Shown here piece after piece: positions 1-5,179 of a DNA stretch of 6,303 bases. The stretch covers positions 1 through 6,303 of the forward strand of contig JAAEMC010000111.1 in assembly GCA_024225895.1 (NCBI GenBank), given 5' to 3'. The stretch is from Desulfobacteraceae bacterium (GTDB lineage: Bacteria; Desulfobacterota; Desulfobacteria; Desulfobacterales; Desulfobacteraceae). Position numbers and translations under genes: made by a program. The notes under the pieces are model-generated. The model was given only the letters and a program-made list of their open reading frames with translations. It made no database searches and was not told the origin of the DNA. The number at the start of each line of letters is the position of its first letter. Within the stretch, counting starts at the first letter, position 1.

Positions 1-235
1 CAAGGTCTTCCAAAATTTTTTCAACCTGCCCGGCATCAAATTCTTTAGAACAGGCCAATGTTTCTATGGAAACAGCTTGCAAAGGTATGTGGTTTGCCGG
101 CAGGAGCATGGCGATTTTTGCTTCTTCTTTGGAAAAAGTTTCCTGTAAAATCTCCACAAGGTTGTCCGTATATACCACGCCTGCCATGGACATATGTCTG
201 GCCAGGTGTTTATAGATGTTGTCATCATCCATCAT
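1..235 (-). CDS. Partial gene (N-terminal 78 residues): hypothetical protein, possibly N-terminal region of a ferredoxin-type protein
   Basis: An open frame runs from ATG at 233-235 off the left edge with no stop. I chose this start because GGAG (complement of 241-244) sits 5 bases upstream. An ATG at 278-280 is in frame but has no comparable ribosome-binding site. The visible protein begins MMDDDNIYKHLARHMS and continues as amphipathic helices, with ETFSKEEAKIAMLL at residues 32-45 and a run ending AGQVEKILEDL at 68-78. This resembles the helical, winged-helix-like N-terminal region found ahead of 4Fe-4S clusters in some sulfate-reducer ferredoxin proteins (F/L-T/S-x-EEA followed by a hydrophobic run). 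No cysteine cluster is visible, because the C-terminal part lies outside the window, so the ferredoxin assignment comes from remembered family resemblance only. That the frame is coding is well supported; the function is not. A candidate promoter lies at 305-333. Confidence 0.6.
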   Translation of the reverse strand, partial: MMDDDNIYKHLARHMSMAGVVYTDNLVEILQETFSKEEAKIAMLLPANHIPLQAVSIETLACSKEFDAGQVEKILEDL

Positions 236-304
236 TTGTTCTCCACAAAAGGCGGTTGTAATCCACTGCCGTAATTTCATTTTTAAAATGAGTCTCGGTA
301 ATGG

Positions 305-333
305 ATTATCATACGGTAAACCTAGTGGGTAAA
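305..333 (-). promoter_or_regulatory. Candidate sigma70-type promoter for the left-edge gene
   Basis: On the minus strand TTTACC (complement of 328-333) and GATAAT (complement of 305-310) are separated by exactly 17 bases, giving 4/6 and 5/6 matches to the -35 and -10 consensus. The predicted start near 298 leaves a 5' leader of about 60 bases before the ATG at 235. The -35 box overlaps one of two copies of GGTAAAC (plus strand 315-321 and 328-334, period 13), which could be a regulator half-site pair. The call is from sequence pattern alone. Confidence 0.4.
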
Positions 334-384
334 CAAGATAAAACCAAGCGATCTTGCAAAGCCTGTTTGCACCTATACCATGGC

Positions 385-561
385 TTAAAACTGAATGGCA
401 GCCAAAAGATAGCCCTGATCCACCATCAAGGCGCCACCTGCCGTGTTGCCTGCAAAAGTCTGAAATTCTCATTTACTATAGTACACTCTGGCCTCAGATT
501 TTCTAGCGTCCTGCATATGGCCAAGTTTTGATCCAGGCACAGGTTCTCGTTCAGCCACTAA
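385..561 (-). other. Gene-free stretch with a coding-like but interrupted frame and a symmetric inverted repeat; possible decayed gene or repeated intergenic element
   Basis: Reading the minus strand from 561 down to 385, one frame stays open for 30 codons, meets TGA (469-471), then continues for 27 codons to TAA (385-387). The second part reads protein-like, with a segment TAGGALMVDQGYLLAAIQF. The first part ends DARKSEARVYYSK. No start codon with a ribosome-binding site precedes either part. Embedded in it is an inverted repeat centred near 478: arms AAAAGTCTGA (454-463) and TCAGATTTT (494-502) pair with a single bulged G, and the perfect palindrome TACTATAGTA (474-483) sits in the exact centre. 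The rest of 236-674 contains only the two promoter candidates. It could be a gene remnant, a dispersed intergenic repeat or a structured RNA; the sequence alone does not decide. Confidence 0.3.
454..502. repeat. Interrupted inverted repeat with central 10-bp palindrome
   Basis: AAAAGTCTGA at 454-463 is complementary to TCAGATTTT at 494-502 (nine pairs, G458 bulged). TACTATAGTA at 474-483 is a perfect palindrome sharing the same axis of symmetry. The bases between arms and centre pair poorly, so as RNA this would form a closed outer stem, a large internal loop and a small inner hairpin. No T-run follows in a position that would make it a standard terminator. Confidence 0.5.
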
Positions 562-569
562 TTAGGGAT

Positions 570-598
570 TTGACTAATCTTAAAAATTCAGTTAGTAA
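570..598 (+). promoter_or_regulatory. Weak candidate promoter upstream of the HDOD gene
   Basis: TTGACT (570-575, 5/6 to the -35 consensus) is followed after 17 bases by TAGTAA (593-598), a poor -10 match. The site is surrounded by repeated ACTAA-type words: ACTAAT at 557-562 and 573-578, and the inverted TTAGT at 592-596, the last overlapping the -10. These could be a protein-binding array, or chance in AT-rich DNA. The leader to the ATG at 675 would be about 70 bases. Confidence 0.25.
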
Positions 599-674
599 AA
601 ATGTATAAAAAGCTGATGCTTAAATCCTGTAAATGTTGTTTTGATCGATTTAATTAAAGCGAAAGGTTAAACAA

Positions 675-1718
675 ATGGGAGACAATCTGGTTAGTGAAAA
701 GACCATTGCTTTCAGCATAGCCCATGAAATTTTGTCCTCCAGTGTAGATATCCCTACTATTCCGGAAAATGGTGCGAGAATTATGTCCATGGTCCGCCGG
801 CCTTTGGACAAAATTGATATCCCGTCTTTTGCCAAGCTTGTGGAATCAGATCCCGGACTTTTTACACGGGTTTTGCAATTGGCCAATTCACCCTTTTACG
901 CTGAAATAGAAAAGATCGTCAGCATCCGTTCAGCCATTGTCCGGATTGGCCTTACGGAAATCGTCAATTCCGTTTGCCTTTATTTTTTTCAGAAAATGCT
1001 GCCGAAATTTCCTGAAATCCCGGGTTTTTCCTATGATGGTTTCTGGACGCATTCCTGGGCATGTGCCGTAGCCAACCGGCGGTTAGGCCATCCCAATATC
1101 GGAATGGGGATTATGCCGGGCGAACTTTATATGACCGGACTGCTCCAAGGTATGGGAAAGCTGATGCTGGCCATTCATTTTCCGGAAGATTTTACTAAAT
1201 GCATTAAAAATGCCCTAGAATATGAAGAACCGCTGAATAAGATAGAAAAGGATGTTTTCGGCACCACAGATTGTCTTGTTGCCGGAAAAGTGATGTCAGC
1301 CTGGCATCTGCCGGGCAATATCTGCGAGGGTGTTGCATACTACCAGACACCCGAATTGGCGCCGCCGGAATACATTATTATTGCAGGCCTGACCCAATAC
1401 GCCTATGCCATTGCAGGACTTTCCGGAACCGGATGCAGTGGTGACGGTATCCTGATGGATGTCACGCAAACCTATTTTGGAGAACAGTCAAATCTAATAC
1501 TCTCAAAAAAGAGCTTCCAGGATTCACTTATCCGAGAAATATTAAATTATCTGGACATATTATCGGACAGTGTTACAGAACCGGCTTACGAAGTTGCATC
1601 AGGAAAAGCGGGAAAGGCCAAGACCGTAGACTGGCGTTCGAAGAAAAAAACCGGTAAGCTGCCCAGCAAAAAGAAAAAAGGCCTGATGGGATGGATTAAG
1701 TCATTCTGGGGCAGCTAA
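675..1718 (+). CDS. HDOD-domain signalling protein with degenerate HD motif and lysine-rich C-terminal tail
   Basis: This 347-residue cytoplasmic protein has no signal peptide or membrane span. The start ATG follows AAAGG with about 8 bases of spacing. An HDOD domain (an HD-GYP-related output domain common in bacterial signalling) spans roughly residues 20-245. Its hallmarks are PTIPENGARIMSMV (27-40), LVESDPGLFTRVLQLANSPFY (55-75), the SIRSAIVRIGL run (83-93), the WTHSWACAVA helix (124-133) and GLLQGMGKL (155-163). In true HD enzymes the last motif carries His-Asp; here it is Gln-Gly, and the later paired histidines are replaced by YYQ (222-224). Catalysis as a phosphodiesterase is therefore unlikely and a scaffold or regulatory role is more probable. 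Residues 309-347 form a very basic tail (KKKTGK, SKKKKG) ending in GLMGWIKSFWGS, which may contact nucleic acid or membrane. The gene stands alone, converging on the MarR-GNAT gene 26 bp away. Its partner or pathway is unknown. Confidence 0.9.
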   Translation: MGDNLVSEKTIAFSIAHEILSSSVDIPTIPENGARIMSMVRRPLDKIDIPSFAKLVESDPGLFTRVLQLANSPFYAEIEKIVSIRSAIVRIGLTEIVNSVCLYFFQKMLPKFPEIPGFSYDGFWTHSWACAVANRRLGHPNIGMGIMPGELYMTGLLQGMGKLMLAIHFPEDFTKCIKNALEYEEPLNKIEKDVFGTTDCLVAGKVMSAWHLPGNICEGVAYYQTPELAPPEYIIIAGLTQYAYAIAGLSGTGCSGDGILMDVTQTYFGEQSNLILSKKSFQDSLIREILNYLDILSDSVTEPAYEVASGKAGKAKTVDWRSKKKTGKLPSKKKKGLMGWIKSFWGS

Positions 1719-1744
1719 CCCATAAGAGAATCAGCATAATCTTG

Positions 1745-2662
1745 TTAAAGGCGTAGTTCCCATTTTTCTTCCAATAATATTTTTCCCCAGACATTTGATT
1801 CTTTGGTTTCAGCCAGTTTAAAACCGGCATTCGCATAAAGTTTTCGTGCTGCACCAAGAAAATCAATGGTCCACAAAACGATTTTTGTATATCCGCACTG
1901 CTTTGTAAATTGGATAGTCTGGTCAACCAGCTTTTTACCAAGGCCCTTGCCCCGTTCGGAAGGTTCTACAATAAGCCAGCGTAATTGGGCAATACCCTTT
2001 TCTTTTTGAACAACAGCCACGGAACCGACCATGGTTCCGTTTAATTCGGCGATCCACAGCCTTTCTTTGGATGGCTTGCATTTTTTAATAAAGTCAGCCA
2101 TACCTGCCGCCACATATCCGTCAAACTGATCATTAAACCCGTATTCCTGGGCATATAAAATACCATGGCGGTGAATCACATAGCCTATGTCTCCTGGCTG
2201 GTGGGTTCGAATCAGGTAACAATCTGCCTCTTTTTTCCGGCGGTCTAAGATCGTTTTAATGGTTTCCATGGATGCGGTAATCTTTCTTTTTTCTTCAAAA
2301 GATAAATCCTGTACAAGGGAGCTGATCTGGTTGTTGGATATTTTTTTAAGATCAGCATAAACATTTTTACCTTCTTTTGTTAATGAAAGAATCTGCATTC
2401 TGGAATCAGTGTCCGAGCATTTTTTGGTTAGCAATCCGTCTGATTTAAATTTTTTAAGAGTTTTACTTAAATAAGCCGGATCAAGGCCCAGGTTTTTTAC
2501 CAGGTCTTTGGCACATAAATTTGGATTTTGATTCAGTTCGAACAGGATTCTGGCTTGGACCAGCGAATAATTGCTTTCTAGAAACCGGGTGGTGATCAAG
2601 CCGATTTTCTGGGTATAAAACCGGTTAAATGCCCGCATGTTTTCAACAAAATCTTTTTCCAT
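1745..2662 (-). CDS. MarR-family transcriptional regulator fused to a GNAT N-acetyltransferase
   Basis: The 305-residue cytoplasmic protein joins two domains. Residues 1-145 are a MarR-type winged helix: a dimerisation helix (8-30), a helix-turn-helix around AKDLVKNLGLDPAYLSKTLKK (51-71) and a wing with DTDSRMQILSLTKEG (84-98), matching the D-x-R-x-x-x-L-T-x-x-G signature. Residues 150-305 are a GNAT domain. RLWIAELNGTMVGSVAVVQ (201-219) gives the central strands, and LRWLIVEPSERGKGLGKKL (227-245) carries the acetyl-CoA-binding RGKGLG loop (237-242). AARKLYANAGFKL (271-283) is the typical terminal motif. Such fusions are a known bacterial architecture. The substrate is unknown and could be a small molecule, peptide or protein. 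The start ATG at 2660-2662 has AAGGA 8 bases upstream. A 21-bp tandem repeat just upstream is a likely self-binding site. The gene lies on the same strand as, and 126 bp after, the envelope transport operon, so it may regulate that operon as well as itself. Confidence 0.93.
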   Translation of the reverse strand: MEKDFVENMRAFNRFYTQKIGLITTRFLESNYSLVQARILFELNQNPNLCAKDLVKNLGLDPAYLSKTLKKFKSDGLLTKKCSDTDSRMQILSLTKEGKNVYADLKKISNNQISSLVQDLSFEEKRKITASMETIKTILDRRKKEADCYLIRTHQPGDIGYVIHRHGILYAQEYGFNDQFDGYVAAGMADFIKKCKPSKERLWIAELNGTMVGSVAVVQKEKGIAQLRWLIVEPSERGKGLGKKLVDQTIQFTKQCGYTKIVLWTIDFLGAARKLYANAGFKLAETKESNVWGKILLEEKWELRL

Positions 2663-2708
2663 ATCCCTTTTCCTTTCTCAAGAGGGTTGTGTTTGATTTC
2701 ATATCAGA

Positions 2709-2735
2709 AACATAAATTTTATTTGAATATGTCAA
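2709..2735 (-). promoter_or_regulatory. Candidate promoter of the MarR-GNAT gene
   Basis: TTGACA (complement of 2730-2735) is a perfect -35 box. The best following -10 is TATGTT (complement of 2709-2714) with a spacer of 15 bases, shorter than the ideal 17; at 17 bases the hexamer is a poor TGTTTC. The -35 lies inside the promoter-proximal copy of the 21-bp repeat, so a repressor bound there would block RNA polymerase. The -10 assignment is uncertain. Confidence 0.35.
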
Positions 2736-2760
2736 CTATTTATTTGAATATGTCAACTAT
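2719..2760 (-). repeat. Perfect 21-bp tandem repeat (two copies): candidate MarR operator overlapping promoter -35 boxes
   Basis: Positions 2719-2739 and 2740-2760 are identical over all 21 bases, and the identity extends one base further to the left. Each copy contains TTGAATATGTCAA, an imperfect dyad with TTGA and TCAA half-sites separated by five bases (2723-2735 and 2744-2756). The spacing of 21 bp equals two DNA helical turns, so two bound dimers would sit on the same face. On the minus strand each copy also supplies an exact TTGACA (complement of 2730-2735 and 2751-2756). The site lies 57-98 bases upstream of the MarR-GNAT start codon and after the stop of the preceding gene. Binding by the adjacent MarR protein is an inference. 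Confidence 0.75.
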
Positions 2761-2788
2761 ATAGATAAATTTTTTTAAATTATCCAGA

Positions 2789-4315
2789 TTAGAAACTATA
2801 TTTTAATCTTAAGAAAAATCGGTCCTGGCCTTTGTAGGGATGGATTAAGGAATCCGAATCAGAAGAATCATAAAAAGCCATCCCGGCCTGGACGGTAAAG
2901 GCATCAAAGATGTCGTATTTGCTGGACAGCCTCAGGATATTGCCGTGGCCCGGGTTAAAATGGACCCAGAAAAGATCAAATTCCAATGTGTCGTTGAGCA
3001 TCTGATAGGTGGCCTGGACATAGGTGCGGTATTCAAATTCATCCACGCTTAAATAGGGCTTGTAATCAAGGGTATGTAGCATTTCCCCTTCCAGTGAAAG
3101 TCTTAAATCTGAAATGCCGGTATATTCTATTCCGGTAAGCACTGCTATTTGGTCCTGGCTGTTTGTGGTTTGAATGCCGGATACAGGGATGCCGGACATA
3201 ATCTGATAGATTACATCGTTTCTCATTAATTTTCTGTCTTTCCGGAATGCTGCTTCCAGTTTGAACAGGCTGTTATCCTTGACCAGATTGCCGCTGAATC
3301 CAAAGGTGGTAAACCGGTCATATTCCGGGGTAAAGGAGAACATATCATTAAAGATGCCGTCATAGACAAGGTAGGGTTGATGATCATAGGTATCGGCAAC
3401 AACCAGGGCGAGGTCCCCGCCATTATAAGACCAGGCGGCTCTGGCCGCAAAGCCGGAATTGTCCAGTCCTGAATCCGGAGTTTTTTTTGTGGCGATTGTG
3501 AGGGACGGATCCCGGAAAACCGCGTAATAGTCAAAATCAGAACCCAGGCCGGCAATTTTGCTGCCCGGATGCTCGTGGATAGTGGCTACATCAAAGGACC
3601 AGGGATCAAAAAAAGCAGACAAGCGGACGGCAAAAAGAGGGAGCCTTGCATCCTCAAGATCAATGAGCCCGGGCTGGGTTAAGTCCCTTGGATTGATCAC
3701 ATCCGTGATCCTGGCATAATCCGAATCCCCCCAGGCAATGATCTGGCGTCCGGTTTTAAGACTGATGGTATCGGTTAGTTTTCCGTCCAGGTAAAAATCG
3801 CGCAACTCAATATCATATTCGTTATCATCCAGGGTTTCATCCAAAAATTCACTTTTGGATTCAATCACATAGGCAAAATCGTAAAACCCGAGAGCAGAAG
3901 CCTTGAATTTTAAGTCCGGGTTGATCTTGTAGAAAGTTTCAACAAAAAGACAGGGCCGAACTTTACTCAGTTTTTTATGATCCCGGTTAAAAGCATATTC
4001 GGTTTCAAACTTTATAAACCCACCGATTGTTAAATTGGAATTCTGGTTCTCTTTTGCAACATCTTTGTCAATATCTGCAGCAAGCCCTGGAAATTCATCC
4101 AATTCATCCAAATTCGTATCATTGAATCCATCCAGACCCTGATCCATTTTTTCTTCCATTTGAGGGCTGTCTTCAAATCCTTCAAGTGTATGTTCTGCTG
4201 CTGTTTCCGCTGCAAAGGCCATATACCGGGGAACAAAAAGATGCAGGGCGCAATAGAGGATGAAAAAAAAGCCAAGAAGAATTTTAAAAAATCTTTTTTG
4301 GAAATCCCGGTACAT
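2789..4315 (-). CDS. DUF1302-like outer-membrane beta-barrel protein
   Basis: The 508-residue protein has an N-terminal signal sequence with a basic start (MYRDFQKRFFK), a hydrophobic core (residues 11-28) and a likely cleavage near AFA-AET (34-38). An acidic, low-complexity stretch follows (39-95), and the barrel begins near TIGGFIKFETEYAF (96-109). Alternating polar/aromatic strands continue to the end, which is LRLKYSF; a terminal Phe is the usual signal for outer-membrane barrel assembly. The segment LKTGRQIIAWGDSDY followed by DVINPRD (186-211) matches the GRQ-x3-WG...D-x-x-NP-x-D pattern of the DUF1302 family. These proteins are often encoded beside LolA-like and RND exporter genes. The start codon overlaps the upstream stop by one base (TAATG), implying translational coupling, with GAGG 6 bases upstream. 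The family's biochemical role is not established; an outer-membrane partner of the neighbouring exporter is the natural reading. It is the third gene of the operon. Confidence 0.85.
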   Translation of the reverse strand: MYRDFQKRFFKILLGFFFILYCALHLFVPRYMAFAAETAAEHTLEGFEDSPQMEEKMDQGLDGFNDTNLDELDEFPGLAADIDKDVAKENQNSNLTIGGFIKFETEYAFNRDHKKLSKVRPCLFVETFYKINPDLKFKASALGFYDFAYVIESKSEFLDETLDDNEYDIELRDFYLDGKLTDTISLKTGRQIIAWGDSDYARITDVINPRDLTQPGLIDLEDARLPLFAVRLSAFFDPWSFDVATIHEHPGSKIAGLGSDFDYYAVFRDPSLTIATKKTPDSGLDNSGFAARAAWSYNGGDLALVVADTYDHQPYLVYDGIFNDMFSFTPEYDRFTTFGFSGNLVKDNSLFKLEAAFRKDRKLMRNDVIYQIMSGIPVSGIQTTNSQDQIAVLTGIEYTGISDLRLSLEGEMLHTLDYKPYLSVDEFEYRTYVQATYQMLNDTLEFDLFWVHFNPGHGNILRLSSKYDIFDAFTVQAGMAFYDSSDSDSLIHPYKGQDRFFLRLKYSF

Positions 4316-5136
4316 TAGAGGCCTCTTTCCATACTTCGTGTGGAAAAATAAGAGTCTTTGATCTCCCGGTTATACTGGATATCGGTAAATTTAAGCACTG
4401 AAGAATGCTCCACCTTGCCCTTGGATGTTGTAATCATGGTAATTGTACATGGTGTCCATATCCCTTGAACCTGACGGATATCTTCGGCCTTGAAATATTT
4501 GATCTTCTTGCCTTCTTTGACCCAGTATTTTGCCTTTACCAGGACATGGTTGTCTTTTCTGATCCATAATAGGGATTTTAAATACCCGGTTTCATCCAGG
4601 ACTTTTTTGAAACGTTCTTTTCTGGGAAGTCCCTGGACCACCCAGGCATCGGCCCCGTCCACCTTCATGTTTTTTTTTACAAAGGTATATTCCCAGTCTT
4701 CCACTTCAATGCCGTTGATATCCGAGTAAGAAAAGTCACTTCCCATAAAAGCGCTGGATTTGTCTCCGGACGCAACGCGTTTTACCTTTTGAAGCGCCGG
4801 CAGATAGAGCCAGGAATCATCTTCTTTGGCCGATGCATCCCAGTCAAAGGACATATAGGCTGTATTTCTGACATCGGCCGGGCTTAAGAAAAAAATCAAG
4901 GCCTTGGTATCCTTGTTATAATCCTTGCGGATATTTTTAATATTTCGGATTCGTTTTTGATTGTTTTTGTTGATCAGGACCATCAATGTGTCCTGGGTTA
5001 AGGTATCTCCGTCTTCCCGGTTGTCCATATTATCCACAATTTGCCGGGGTGTGGGTTCGGCAAAGGTTCTTTCATGGAAAGACACAATAAGTAAAGTGAA
5101 GATTATGGTGCATACGGCTATTATTTTTATTCTCAT
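4315..5136 (-). CDS. LolA-like periplasmic protein (outer membrane lipoprotein-sorting protein family)
   Basis: The 273-residue protein carries a cleavable signal peptide (MRIKIIAVCT, hydrophobic through about residue 20, predicted cut after TFA at 26). The mature part shows the hallmarks of the LolA-like family found beside RND exporters: FLSPADVRNTAYMSFD (83-98), DDSWLYLPALQKVKRV (106-121) and DKSSAFMGSDFSYSDI (125-140), then beta-rich strands such as WVVQGLPRK (165-173) and KAKYWVKEGKKIKYF (201-215). Classical LolA carries lipoproteins through the periplasm on a concave half-barrel. This family shares that fold but its cargo is generally unknown. The start ATG (5134-5136) has a strong GGAGG 6 bases upstream. 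It is the second gene of the operon, 43 bp after the exporter stop and overlapping the barrel gene by one base. It probably ferries a hydrophobic substrate between the exporter and the outer membrane. It is not the housekeeping LolA, judging by its longer length and different motifs. Confidence 0.9.
   Translation of the reverse strand: MRIKIIAVCTIIFTLLIVSFHERTFAEPTPRQIVDNMDNREDGDTLTQDTLMVLINKNNQKRIRNIKNIRKDYNKDTKALIFFLSPADVRNTAYMSFDWDASAKEDDSWLYLPALQKVKRVASGDKSSAFMGSDFSYSDINGIEVEDWEYTFVKKNMKVDGADAWVVQGLPRKERFKKVLDETGYLKSLLWIRKDNHVLVKAKYWVKEGKKIKYFKAEDIRQVQGIWTPCTITMITTSKGKVEHSSVLKFTDIQYNREIKDSYFSTRSMERGL
4317..4331 (-). promoter_or_regulatory. Ribosome-binding site of the barrel gene, inside a perfect palindrome
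   Basis: The GAGG preceding the barrel start lies within AGAGGCCTCT, a perfect 10-bp palindrome at 4317-4326 that also includes the first base of the preceding stop codon. If the RNA folded on itself here the loop would be too tight for all pairs to form, but two transcripts or a small hairpin could hide the site. The overlap of stop and start (TAATG) indicates the ribosome reaches the barrel gene mainly by reinitiation. Confidence 0.4.
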
Positions 5137-5142
5137 TTGAGA

Positions 5143-5147
5143 CCTCC
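5143..5147 (-). promoter_or_regulatory. Strong Shine-Dalgarno site of the LolA-like gene
   Basis: The minus strand reads AAAAGGAGGTC here, a near-perfect anti-16S match, with six bases between GGAGG and the ATG at 5134-5136. It fixes the start of the LolA-like gene and suggests that this periplasmic component is translated more strongly than its neighbours in the operon. Confidence 0.8.
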
Positions 5148-5179
5148 TTTTTTGGGTGTTTTAATGTTATAGGCCGGGC

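Noticed and set aside
58..261. Plus-strand open frame of 67 codons at the left edge
   Set aside because: It is antisense to the better-supported minus-strand gene, which has a proper ribosome-binding site and a regular helical protein pattern. The plus-strand product is rich in Trp, Pro and Cys without recognisable organisation.
469..471. In-frame TGA in the interrupted minus-strand frame, considered as a selenocysteine codon
   Set aside because: Sulfate reducers do make selenoproteins, but there is no start with a ribosome-binding site, no clear SECIS-like hairpin immediately after the TGA, and no known Sec motif around it.
301..531. Plus-strand open frame of 76 codons in the left intergenic stretch
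   Set aside because: There is no ribosome-binding site before its ATG, the composition is not protein-like, and it lies antisense to the interrupted frame at 385-561 and over a candidate promoter. I treat it as chance or as part of a non-coding element.
1719..1744. Possible bidirectional terminator between the convergent HDOD and MarR-GNAT genes
   Set aside because: The 26-bp gap shows no stable inverted repeat or T-run.
2764..2784. AT-rich inverted repeat after the barrel gene, considered as a transcription terminator
   Set aside because: The stem is almost entirely A-T with a bulge and has no following T-run on the minus strand, so it does not fit an intrinsic terminator.
3226..3555. Second minus-strand open frame inside the barrel gene
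   Set aside because: It is out of frame within a clearly coding beta-barrel sequence and has no features of its own.
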